Origin: Peribacillus butanolivorans | Lineage (GTDB): Bacteria > Bacillota > Bacilli > Bacillales > DSM-1321 | Assembly: GCF_001273755.1 (NCBI RefSeq) | Contig: NZ_LGYA01000005.1 | Span: 124,001 to 188,000 of the forward strand | DNA length: 64,000 bases | Direction of reading: 5' to 3' | In this document: piece after piece, positions 16,659 through 24,083 of the stretch | Layout: each line of letters opens with the position of its first letter | Numbering within the stretch: position 1 is the stretch's first letter | Made by a program: the position numbers and the translations under genes | Notes under the pieces: generated by a model | Databases searched by the model: none | What the model saw: the letters and a program-made list of their open reading frames with translations, nothing else | Told to the model about the DNA's origin: nothing

Positions 16659-16684
16659 AAAGGCCCTAAAAGGGCCTTTTTTTT
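16659..16684 (+). terminator. Intrinsic terminator closing the repeat block
   Basis: AAAGGCCC-TAAAA-GGGCCTTTTTTTT: same stem as at 15903 with a longer T run. Together the two hairpins bracket the repeat block. Confidence 0.85.
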
Positions 16685-16799
16685 GTGTGTTTTAAGAAGC
16701 ATCGAACTTAGCAAATAATCAGCTTGAATACTGCTGAAGGTTTAGAGAAAAATATCAGTGCACTATTTAAGTAGTTGGGCATTTTCTTCATCTGTAGGG

Positions 16800-16843
16800 T
16801 AGACATTTCTAATAAATCAGCGTATAGTTACCTAGGTAACTAT
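16800..16843 (+). promoter_or_regulatory. marR promoter with palindromic operator
   Basis: TAGACA (16800-16805), a 17-bp spacer and TATAGT (16823-16828) form a sigma-A-like promoter. The -10 is overlapped by a perfect 20-bp palindrome, ATAGTTACCTAGGTAACTAT (16824-16843), the size and symmetry expected for a MarR dimer site, so autorepression is likely. Confidence 0.78.
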
Positions 16844-16861
16844 TTAATAGGGGGAATACCT

Positions 16862-17278
16862 TTGTCCTTTCATAATGGTTTTTTTCATCATAATCTGCAA
16901 TTTTCAAGGTCATTTACTAAAAAGTTAAATGAACAATTGGCCAAGGTTGATCTTTTTCATTCTCAATGGTTGATTGTATATTATTTGAATCAGTATGGGT
17001 GTTCTACGCTTGTCGAAATCAGTAATTATCTAGATGTGGAGAAACCGACAGTAACTCGGACGGTCAATCGTTTAGAAGAACGTAAGTTGATTGAACAAAT
17101 ACCCGGAAAAGATAAGCGGGAACGGAGAATACAGTTAACTGAATCAGGTGAAAGAACCTATCAAGAAGCCAAAAAAGTAGTTGAGGAATTTGAACTTCAA
17201 TTAATGAGTGGTTTGGCTGAAGAGGATCGTGAGACAACGTTACGAACTTTGCTTTTCTTAAAGGAAAAATTAAAATAA
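16862..17278 (+). CDS. MarR-family transcriptional regulator
   Basis: A 138-residue winged-helix repressor. The helix-turn-helix and wing lie at about 45-95: 'TLVEISNYLDVEKPTVTRTV' then 'NRLEERKLIEQIPGKDKRER'. TTG at 16862 is preferred because AGGGGG (16849-16854) stands seven bases upstream and the palindromic operator lies just before; a longer reading would start upstream of the promoter. It precedes an MFS exporter by 22 bases, a common regulator-efflux pair. Presumably responds to a small hydrophobic ligand or drug; the ligand is unknown. Confidence 0.88.
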   Translation: MSFHNGFFHHNLQFSRSFTKKLNEQLAKVDLFHSQWLIVYYLNQYGCSTLVEISNYLDVEKPTVTRTVNRLEERKLIEQIPGKDKRERRIQLTESGERTYQEAKKVVEEFELQLMSGLAEEDRETTLRTLLFLKEKLK

Positions 17279-17300
17279 TTTGGAAGGAAGAAGGATTGAA

Positions 17301-18506
17301 ATGAATCAGAAACCGAAATTGTGGACGAAAGACTTTTTGATTGTATCGTCTGCAAACTTTTTTCTATTTTTAACATTTTATGTCTTAATGGTGACATTGA
17401 CCATTTACACGATGGATAACTTTCATGCATCCCAAGCGCAAGCTGGTCTTGCTTCAAGTATTTTCGTCCTAGGGGCTGTGCTTGTAAGGCCGATTGCAGG
17501 GAAAAAGATTGACCAGATTGGCCGCAGAAGAATGTTGCTTGGATCATTGATCTTATTTCTAATATCATCCATTGGCTATTTTCTAGTAGATAGTTTATCA
17601 CTTTTGTTAATTGATCGATTAATTCACGGTATCTCTTTTGGCCTTGCTACTACAGCAACGGGAACGATTGCAGCAGATATTATTCCGAATGAACGACGTG
17701 GTGAAGGAACAGGTTACTTTGCCATGAGCACTAACTTGGCAATGGCATTTGGGCCGTTTATTGGATTATTGATTACACAGCATTTTAGCTATTCCATTAT
17801 TTTCTATGCTGCATCTTTATTTGCTGCATTCTCTTTAGTTGCTTCATTATTTATGCATGTACCTGAGGGGGAAAAAGAACGAGTATCTCAACAAAAAGGC
17901 TTTAAAATTGGCGATTACTTTGAAAAAAGAGCTTTACCTATTTCTATTTTTATTGGATTTGCCGGTTTTACGTATTCGAGCATCTTGTCCTATTTAACAT
18001 CCTTTGCAAAGGAACTAAATTTAATGGACGCGGCGAGCTTTTTCTTTGTAGTGTTTGCTATATTCCTTTTGGTGTCACGTCCCTTTACAGGGCGTATGTT
18101 TGATGTGAAAGGTGAAAATGCAGTTATCTATCCATCGCTCCTACTATTTGCGGTGGGTATGGTCATTCTTAGCCAAGCCCATCATGGAATCACCCTTCTA
18201 ATAGCTGGCGCATTAATCGGAGTGGGATATGGTACGTTCCAATCAAGCTGTCAGGCGATTTCAATTAAGGAGGCCCCATCAAACCGAATGGGATTAGCAA
18301 CTTCTACGTACTTTACAATGTATGATTTTGGTATTGGTGTAGGTCCATTCCTACTTGGATTCCTCATTCCTTTTACCGGGTTCCAAGGGTTATTTATAGG
18401 CATGTCCATTTTGTCATTTGTTCTCATAGTCATTTACTATTTAGCACATGGTAAAAAGGCTTCTGCAAGAAAGAAAATGCAATCTGAAGAGCGGTTTTCT
18501 GCTTAA
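17301..18506 (+). CDS. MFS transporter
   Basis: Major facilitator superfamily protein of 401 residues with about twelve hydrophobic segments. The loop 2-3 motif is visible as 'GKKIDQIGRRRMLLG' near residue 70, and a second one 'GRMFDVKGENAVIY' near 264. Cationic C-terminal tail. ATG at 17301 with GAAGGA at 17289-17294; a TTG at 17280 in the same frame would remove the gap to marR and is less likely. Likely a drug or metabolite exporter controlled by the adjacent MarR protein; the substrate is not predictable. Confidence 0.88.
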   Translation: MNQKPKLWTKDFLIVSSANFFLFLTFYVLMVTLTIYTMDNFHASQAQAGLASSIFVLGAVLVRPIAGKKIDQIGRRRMLLGSLILFLISSIGYFLVDSLSLLLIDRLIHGISFGLATTATGTIAADIIPNERRGEGTGYFAMSTNLAMAFGPFIGLLITQHFSYSIIFYAASLFAAFSLVASLFMHVPEGEKERVSQQKGFKIGDYFEKRALPISIFIGFAGFTYSSILSYLTSFAKELNLMDAASFFFVVFAIFLLVSRPFTGRMFDVKGENAVIYPSLLLFAVGMVILSQAHHGITLLIAGALIGVGYGTFQSSCQAISIKEAPSNRMGLATSTYFTMYDFGIGVGPFLLGFLIPFTGFQGLFIGMSILSFVLIVIYYLAHGKKASARKKMQSEERFSA

Positions 18507-18589
18507 TTTTCTGCATTTTCCTGTTTAAAAACAAAAAAAATGGGGATGCTTAAATTATGATTGATTTTCTAAGTAATCCCCCTTTTCTC

Positions 18590-18618
18590 CGCCTGTTATA
18601 TACAGGCGTTTTTTTTTT
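18590..18618 (+). terminator. Intrinsic terminator after MFS gene
   Basis: CGCCTG-TTATATA-CAGGCG followed by nine or more T. Confidence 0.92.
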
Positions 18619-18629
18619 ATGATATAACA

Positions 18630-18653
18630 AAAAAAAACCGCCAAATTGGCGGG
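18630..18653 (-). terminator. Intrinsic terminator for bshB2 (minus strand)
   Basis: Read on the minus strand, CCGCCAATTTGGCGG is followed by a run of T, one to two bases past the bshB2 stop. It faces the MFS terminator. Confidence 0.88.
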
Positions 18654-18654
18654 T

Positions 18655-19320
18655 TCAAAATTTATAGGTCCATAATCGTTCTTTACGGATCCAGTCAAGA
18701 AAGTCAGCATCTTGGTTTTCGAATTTTTCTTTCCAGTCGACCACCATCGCCTCCGTTTGCGAACGGTGTGCTGTAAATGTATCTACCTTTTTGTTTTCGA
18801 CGGCAGAGATATCATGGACGATGTCAGGTTGTCCTAAATCGTCGATGCAGTTATTAGAGAAAGCGACACAGTGAAGTTTAGGTCTCTCTTTTTCTTCGAT
18901 TCTTTCCACAGCTCGGACCACAGCTCGTGCAGTTGCTTCATGATCTGGATGAACGCTGTATCCTGGGTAAAACGTAATGATTAATGAAGGATTAAGTTCA
19001 TTAATGGCATCTGTAAATAAAGAAGTCAGCTTTTCATCATCTTCAAATTCGATGGTTTTATCACGCAAACCGAGCATACGTAAATCTTGGATACCAATCG
19101 CGTTTGCAGCATCGATTAATTCCTTTTTACGAATTTTAGGAAGCGATTCTCTTGTTGCAAAAGGAGGATTTCCTAAATTCCGTCCCATCTCTCCTAGTGT
19201 TAAGCATAGGTAGGTAACGGGGGTGCCTGCTTCTCTATGTAAAGCAAGCGTTCCAGAAACCGAGAAGGCTTCATCATCAGGATGTGGGAAAATAACTAAT
19301 ACATGGCGTTCTTTTTCCAA
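18655..19320 (-). CDS. bshB2: Bacillithiol biosynthesis deacetylase BshB2
   Basis: Zinc-dependent LmbE/PIG-L deacetylase of 221 residues. It removes acetate from GlcNAc-malate to give GlcN-malate, the second step of bacillithiol synthesis, and may also act in S-conjugate turnover. The metal motif 'PHPDDEAFSVSGTL' lies at about 12-25 and 'HPDHEATARAVV' near 123. Homologous to B. subtilis YojG. It lies downstream of yojF in a two-gene unit on the minus strand, exactly as in B. subtilis. Confidence 0.93.
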   Translation of the reverse strand: MEKERHVLVIFPHPDDEAFSVSGTLALHREAGTPVTYLCLTLGEMGRNLGNPPFATRESLPKIRKKELIDAANAIGIQDLRMLGLRDKTIEFEDDEKLTSLFTDAINELNPSLIITFYPGYSVHPDHEATARAVVRAVERIEEKERPKLHCVAFSNNCIDDLGQPDIVHDISAVENKKVDTFTAHRSQTEAMVVDWKEKFENQDADFLDWIRKERLWTYKF

Positions 19321-19416
19321 GGTATATTTCTCCTTCCGTTCTACTTACAGTGAGTATAGTTTTCTGCCAATTGGGGCGTGCATGGCGGATTTTTGACACC
19401 TGCAGCAAGATTGTAA

Positions 19417-19764
19417 TTATTCAAAGGGAGTAGAACTAATTTGCATGGAAACAGCAAGTTTTCCGGTAAAATCAAGCCCTGCCAGTAGCAATCTCCCATG
19501 TTCATCAATTTCGAAGTGGTTTACTCCTTCAGCGTATACCCAGCCAATATTGAGCTTTAAGCCGATACGATAGGGTCCGTCTCCAACTATCTTCCCATGT
19601 TCATACTGTATAAAAGCATTACGGATATAAGCGCCTGCCGAAAAAAAAGCTTCATCTACATGAGTGGCATAGGCGCCGTTGGTTGTTTCAAGGTGAAGAT
19701 ATACATCTTGTCCTGCAAAAGAATCGATAGCATTCTGCACCTCTGTACGGTCTATAGGTTTCAT
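19417..19764 (-). CDS. yojF: YojF family protein (DUF1806)
   Basis: A 115-residue cytoplasmic protein of the DUF1806/YojF family. Recognisable segments are 'DSFAGQDVYLHLETTNGAYA' at about 13-32 and 'YRIGLKLNIGWVYAEGVNHF' near 66. ATG at 19764 preceded (on the minus strand) by AAGGAGG. It is located next to bshB2, as in B. subtilis, so a link to bacillithiol metabolism is inferred; no activity is known to me. Confidence 0.88.
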   Translation of the reverse strand: MKPIDRTEVQNAIDSFAGQDVYLHLETTNGAYATHVDEAFFSAGAYIRNAFIQYEHGKIVGDGPYRIGLKLNIGWVYAEGVNHFEIDEHGRLLLAGLDFTGKLAVSMQISSTPFE

Positions 19765-19844
19765 TCTACAATTTCCTCCTTAACTGGGCGGCTAGATAAG
19801 CATTTCCTTCTTTCTATTTTACTAAATATAAACTAAAAAAGCGA

Positions 19845-19875
19845 AAAAGGCCGCTCAATGATTTTGAGCGGGCCC
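19845..19875 (-). terminator. Intrinsic terminator for pdxK (minus strand)
   Basis: The hairpin GGCCCGCTCA-AAATCAT-TGAGCGGCC followed by TTTTTC on the minus strand lies just past the pdxK stop. Confidence 0.85.
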
Positions 19876-19889
19876 TTATTTTTAATTAA

Positions 19890-20714
19890 TTATTTTGTTT
19901 TTTCAGCAACCCCGTATTTATGGTATGCACCATGATTGACAGGACCTACATAGTCATTCATCTTCCAAGAATGACGAACAGCTTCGGTTATGAAGTCTTT
20001 TGAAACATGAATCGCCTCGCGCGGACTTTTACCTTCAGCCAATTGAGCTGCAATAGCTGCTGAAGATGAACAGCCGGCACCGTGTGTATTGGTTGTTTCA
20101 ATTTTTTCAGATTCAAGAATCTCAAATTCTTTTCCATCATATAAAAGGTCGATAGCTTTGTCATGATTCAGCTTATTTCCACCTTTGATTAAGACATATT
20201 TCGCACCAAGTGCATGAATTTTTTCAGCTGCACTCTTCATATCATCAATCGTCTTGATTGGCGGTGTGCCTGCTAATTGGGCAGCTTCGAAAAGGTTCGG
20301 TGTAACTACTGTTGCACGTGGAACAAGTAGGTCACGAAGTGCTACAGCTGTTTCTGGATGCAATACTTCATCTTCACCCTTACAAACCATTACTGGATCA
20401 ATTACGACTTTGTCTAATTTCAACTCGTCAATTTTACGGGCAACAAGTTCAATGATTTCGACTGATCCAAGCATTCCTGTTTTCATAGCATCGATACCGA
20501 TTGATAAAATCGTCTCGATTTGGGCTTCTAAAATCTCAACCGGTGTAGGGAATACATTATGAGACCAGCCGTTTTTAGGATCCATCGTAACGATAGTCGT
20601 TAAAGCGGACATTCCGTAAACACCGAATTCTTGAAATGTCTTTAAATCAGCTTGAAGACCTGCGCCGCCGCTGGAATCAGAACCAGCAACTGTCATAGCT
20701 CTTTTCATAGTCAT
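19890..20714 (-). CDS. pdxK: Pyridoxine/pyridoxal/HMP kinase PdxK (ThiD-like)
   Basis: Ribokinase-fold kinase of 274 residues that phosphorylates vitamin B6 vitamers (and hydroxymethylpyrimidine in B. subtilis). N-terminal 'TVAGSDSSGGAGLQADLKTF' at about 8-27 and the catalytic region 'TTNTHGAGCSSSAAIAAQLA' near 208-227. The GAGC stretch contains the cysteine typical of the ThiD-like B6 kinase group. Length and sequence match B. subtilis PdxK closely. ATG at 20714 with GAGGAGGT six bases upstream. Single-gene unit with its own terminator. Confidence 0.9.
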   Translation of the reverse strand: MTMKRAMTVAGSDSSGGAGLQADLKTFQEFGVYGMSALTTIVTMDPKNGWSHNVFPTPVEILEAQIETILSIGIDAMKTGMLGSVEIIELVARKIDELKLDKVVIDPVMVCKGEDEVLHPETAVALRDLLVPRATVVTPNLFEAAQLAGTPPIKTIDDMKSAAEKIHALGAKYVLIKGGNKLNHDKAIDLLYDGKEFEILESEKIETTNTHGAGCSSSAAIAAQLAEGKSPREAIHVSKDFITEAVRHSWKMNDYVGPVNHGAYHKYGVAEKTK

Positions 20715-21141
20715 TATGTGACCTCCTCAGGAGAATTGTATCGATATTATCAGCATACCAGGTAATATCCTGTTTTTAGAATATACCAAAATTTCTATTA
20801 TGTAAAACTTAGTTGTCACTCTAAATGAGTACCTTTTTGAGAGACATGGAGAGGCTTCGAATAAACACGTTTTAATTGAAAAAATATTATCGGAAATTAT
20901 GAACCAATGAACGAAATTTAAGAGATTAGGCAGTGTGAAATTCCTGGGTGTTAGGGTTTGGTTTATATAAAAAATATGCTATATTCTATTTTTTAATTAA
21001 CAAGCAAAGTTTGTGAAAGTGTCATTATTTTCGAAGTTGATTTAAAATATGGATACATTGAAAACTTCTTTAAAGGATATATTCCTTATAGCGTTACCAT
21101 TAGATGCGAGGTTAATCCCGAAATAGGAAGGGGGGAATCAG
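20715..21141. other. 427-bp intergenic region, pdxK/mobA divergent
   Basis: AT-rich region between two divergent genes. Apart from the two ribosome sites I see no convincing riboswitch, repeat or coding frame. In particular it lacks a recognisable molybdenum-cofactor riboswitch. GGAAGGGGGG at 21127-21136 is the mobA ribosome site. Confidence 0.5.
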
Positions 21142-21777
21142 ATGGAATGCACAATGCTGCTTTTAGCAGGCGGGAAATCTAGCCGTATGGGTGTGAATAA
21201 AGCTCTGTTGAAGATAGGCGAGGACGTGAATATCTCAAGAGTGGCTTCCGAGCTGAAAAAAGTTTCGGAAAACATTCTAGTCATTACGAATACATCTGAA
21301 GATTATCGATTTCTTCACCTTCCGCTAATTCCCGATTTACATAAAGATCGAGGCCCCCTTGGAGGACTACATGCAGGAATGTCCTACTCAAAAACAGAGC
21401 TGCAGTTTCTTACGGCCTGTGATATGCCTTTTGTGAGTGCAGAAGCAATAAATGAAATTATTTCCTATTATGAGCCTGATCTAGATGCCATCATCCCTGA
21501 AATCAACGGCAGGCTTCAGCCGCTTCTCGCTGTTTACCATAAAAGGTGCCTACCTGTACTGACGGATTGTTTAGTGAAACAGGAATTGAAAATGAGGATC
21601 TTTTTAGAAAAGATTTCGGTGAAAATTATTAAGGAAACTGACTTTGAGCTATATCATAAGAATCCTAAGCGTTTTCAACGCCTGTTTTTCAATATGAATA
21701 CGAGAGAAGATTATCAAGAGGCAGGGCATATTAATCAAACTGAATTTTTAATAAAGGATGGTAGCCATGAACTATGA
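21142..21777 (+). CDS. mobA: Molybdenum cofactor guanylyltransferase MobA
   Basis: Transfers GMP from GTP to molybdopterin to form the guanine dinucleotide cofactor. The 211-residue protein has the nucleotidyltransferase motif 'LLAGGKSSRMGVNKALL' at about 6-22, 'DRGPLGGLHAGM' near 69 and the metal-binding 'TACDMPFV' near 92. Start ATG at 21142 with a strong AAGGGGGG. First gene of a four-gene molybdopterin operon; its stop overlaps the moaE start region. Confidence 0.9.
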   Translation: MECTMLLLAGGKSSRMGVNKALLKIGEDVNISRVASELKKVSENILVITNTSEDYRFLHLPLIPDLHKDRGPLGGLHAGMSYSKTELQFLTACDMPFVSAEAINEIISYYEPDLDAIIPEINGRLQPLLAVYHKRCLPVLTDCLVKQELKMRIFLEKISVKIIKETDFELYHKNPKRFQRLFFNMNTREDYQEAGHINQTEFLIKDGSHEL

Positions 21778-22231
21778 CATTTCTAAAGAACCGATTGTCA
21801 TCCAGGAAGTGATTGATAAAGTAGTCAATCGTAATGCGGGTGCTGTCACGACCTTTATTGGTACAGTAAGGGAAATGACGAAGGGTAAAAAGACTTTATT
21901 CTTAATTTACGAAGCATATAAACCGATGGCAATTAAGAAACTAGAGCAAATCGGCTCCGAAATCAAGGAGCGTTGGCCTGATGCAGAAACGGCGATTACC
22001 CATCGCGTAGGTAAATTGGAAATCACGGATATCGCCGTTGTTATCGCTGTTAGTACTCCACATCGAAATGATGCCTATGAGGCAAATCGATATGCGATTG
22101 AAAGAATTAAAGAAATTGTCCCAATTTGGAAAAAAGAACATTGGGAGGATGGGGAAACATGGGTTGGTAATCAATTGGAAACTGTTCCTTATCCGAAAGG
22201 AAAACCAGAAGAGGTGGATATAGATGATTAA
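21767..22231 (+). CDS. moaE: Molybdopterin synthase catalytic subunit MoaE
   Basis: Large subunit of molybdopterin synthase, 154 residues; with thiocarboxylated MoaD it inserts two sulfurs into precursor Z. 'GAVTTFIGTVREMTKGKK' near 22, 'VSTPHRNDAYEANRYAIERI' near 92 and the catalytic lysines in 'PIWKKEHWEDGETWVG' near 116 are family features. ATG at 21767 is chosen since AAAGGATGG at 21753-21761 is well spaced; an ATG three codons upstream is within that site. Overlaps mobA by 11 bases. Confidence 0.9.
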   Translation: MNYDISKEPIVIQEVIDKVVNRNAGAVTTFIGTVREMTKGKKTLFLIYEAYKPMAIKKLEQIGSEIKERWPDAETAITHRVGKLEITDIAVVIAVSTPHRNDAYEANRYAIERIKEIVPIWKKEHWEDGETWVGNQLETVPYPKGKPEEVDIDD

Positions 22232-22457
22232 TGTACTCTTATTTGCTCAATTAAAAGATGAATTAGGAAAAGAAGCTCTTTCTATAGAAGGAAATGGAAT
22301 GAGTGTGGCTCAGCTAAAAGGGAAAATGAAGATTGAATTTCAATTAGAGGGTCTTGAAACCGTGATGACAGCGGTTAATGAAGAATTTGCCGACGATGAA
22401 ACGATTTTATCTGATGGAGATACAGTAGCCTTTATTCCACCTGTTAGTGGAGGCTGA
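22224..22457 (+). CDS. moaD: Molybdopterin synthase sulfur carrier subunit MoaD
   Basis: Ubiquitin-like 77-residue protein ending in 'PPVSGG'. The C-terminal Gly-Gly is adenylated by MoeB and then thiocarboxylated. Overlaps moaE by eight bases, which fits the 1:1 complex the two proteins form. ATG at 22224 follows AGAGGTGG. Confidence 0.92.
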   Translation: MINVLLFAQLKDELGKEALSIEGNGMSVAQLKGKMKIEFQLEGLETVMTAVNEEFADDETILSDGDTVAFIPPVSGG

Positions 22458-22482
22458 TTAGATCAGATAGGAGGGAATCATA

Positions 22483-23502
22483 GTGAACGAGCGATATTCA
22501 AGACAGACCTTATTTTCACCCATTGGTGAAGGGGGACAGGTGAAAATTCAACAGAAGCATGTATTACTTCTCGGGGCCGGAGCACTGGGATCTGCTAACG
22601 CTGAAGCTTTGACTCGCGCTGGTGTAGGTAAGCTGACTATTGTGGACAGGGATTATGTCGAGACCAGTAATTTACAACGACAACAGCTGTATACTGAACA
22701 GGACGTTGAAGAAAAGCTGCCAAAAGCTGAAGCGGCAAAACGCCATTTGCATGCTATCAATCATGAAGTAGAAGTAAAGGCGGTCATAATGGATGCAACC
22801 GCGCAGACTCTGGAACCACTGCTAGGTCATGTTGATTTGATAATGGATGCTACTGACAACTTTGAAACACGGATGATTATCAATGATCTGTCACAAAAGC
22901 TTCAAATTCCGTGGATTTATGGGGCCTGTGTAGGTAGTGTTGGAATGACAATGACAATCCTGCCTGGACAGACGCCTTGTTTGCACTGTTTGCTAAAAAC
23001 TATTCCGATTCAAGGAATGACCTGTGATACAGGTGGGATTATTTCACCGGCTGTAACGATGGTGGTGGCACATCAAATAGCCGAAGCCTTAAAAATTCTC
23101 GTTGAGGATTGGGAATCAGTTCGTCCTTCGCTCGTTACTTTTGATTTGTGGCGGAATCAATACCAAACTGTTAGATTAACAAAAGTGAAAAAGAAGGATT
23201 GTCTTTCTTGCGGAGATCAGCGGACATATCCATTTTTAACCTTGGAAAACGCGACGAAAACAGCGGTTCTTTGCGGAAGAGATACAGTACAGGTCAGACC
23301 GCCAAAACCATTGAAACTTCAACTAGAGAAGTTGGCCAAAGACTTGAACGGAAGTGGTTATTCGGTAAAGGTTAATCCATTTCTTCTCTCTTGTGAAAAG
23401 AATGGTGAACGGATGGTTGTTTTCCAAGATGGTCGGGCATTGGTTCACGGTACGAAGAACATGGTCCATGCAAAGGCCATGTACCAAAGTATTCTGGGAT
23501 AA
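22483..23502 (+). CDS. moeB: Molybdopterin-synthase adenylyltransferase MoeB/ThiF family
   Basis: E1-like enzyme of 339 residues that adenylates the MoaD C-terminus (or ThiS). Nucleotide-binding loop 'LLGAGALGSANAEAL' near 30, 'DATDNFETRMIIND' near 122, and zinc cysteines 'CLHC' and 'CLSCG'. A C-terminal extension of about 90 residues after the E1 core has no rhodanese cysteine motif; B. subtilis MoeB has similar length. GTG start at 22483 with AGGAGGG at 22470-22476. It closes the mobA-moaE-moaD-moeB operon. Confidence 0.88.
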   Translation: MNERYSRQTLFSPIGEGGQVKIQQKHVLLLGAGALGSANAEALTRAGVGKLTIVDRDYVETSNLQRQQLYTEQDVEEKLPKAEAAKRHLHAINHEVEVKAVIMDATAQTLEPLLGHVDLIMDATDNFETRMIINDLSQKLQIPWIYGACVGSVGMTMTILPGQTPCLHCLLKTIPIQGMTCDTGGIISPAVTMVVAHQIAEALKILVEDWESVRPSLVTFDLWRNQYQTVRLTKVKKKDCLSCGDQRTYPFLTLENATKTAVLCGRDTVQVRPPKPLKLQLEKLAKDLNGSGYSVKVNPFLLSCEKNGERMVVFQDGRALVHGTKNMVHAKAMYQSILG

Positions 23503-23510
23503 CAAATGTA

Positions 23511-23547
23511 AAAAGCGAGGCTGCCGGTAGAGGCGCCTCGCTTTTTT
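23511..23547 (+). terminator. Intrinsic terminator after moeB
   Basis: AAAGCGAGGC and GCCTCGCTTT pair around a 13-base loop and are followed by T residues. Confidence 0.9.
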
Positions 23548-23588
23548 ATAGAATGCTATATAGGGTAATGTATAAAGATTGATTAGAA

Positions 23589-23936
23589 TTAGTGAGTAAT
23601 ACCGTCTTTATTATCTTGTTTTGATGCAACGATGACGACTTTTCCTTCATCAAGTACTTCCTCATAACGTTCTGCTTCCATATCACTAAGTCCAAGATTG
23701 CTCATTCGATTACGAAGTTCGTCTCCACGTGATTTAAAGAGATTTCCAACAGTATCGAGGAAGCCTTGTTCTTTCATGCCAACATCTTCTGTATTCGTGT
23801 TCTCGGTAAGATGCTTCGAACGAGTTTTGTCATGGGCAAACAAATATACATCATCCTTTGTATACCCGAATGTAACTAATTCATCAATTTTTTCCTTTGC
23901 TTGCAATCCGTTTTCTACAACATGTACTTGATACAT
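23589..23936 (-). CDS. yflT: YflT-type general stress protein
   Basis: A 115-residue protein of the heat-induced stress protein YflT / GsiB-17M domain family. It has 'MYQVHVVENGLQAKEKIDEL' at the start and 'VYLFAHDKTRSKHLTENT' near 33. Charged, no membrane segment. ATG at 23936 with a GGAGG ribosome site. In B. subtilis relatives belong to the sigma-B regulon; I could not find a clear sigma-B promoter upstream. Single gene. Confidence 0.8.
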   Translation of the reverse strand: MYQVHVVENGLQAKEKIDELVTFGYTKDDVYLFAHDKTRSKHLTENTNTEDVGMKEQGFLDTVGNLFKSRGDELRNRMSNLGLSDMEAERYEEVLDEGKVVIVASKQDNKDGITH

Positions 23937-24083
23937 ATAAACTCCTCCTTGAATTTTAGTGTAAGACTTTCTTAAATTAGGTAAATAGTATCTTGCTTAT
24001 CTTAGTTGTTGATTAGCTATAGTAGTATATAACCTTATTTGGACATGGATAAACATTTTGCAATGGAATAATGATAATAATAT

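Noticed and set aside
20715-21141. Molybdenum-cofactor riboswitch before mobA
   Set aside because: I looked for its conserved helices and found no match in this AT-rich gap.
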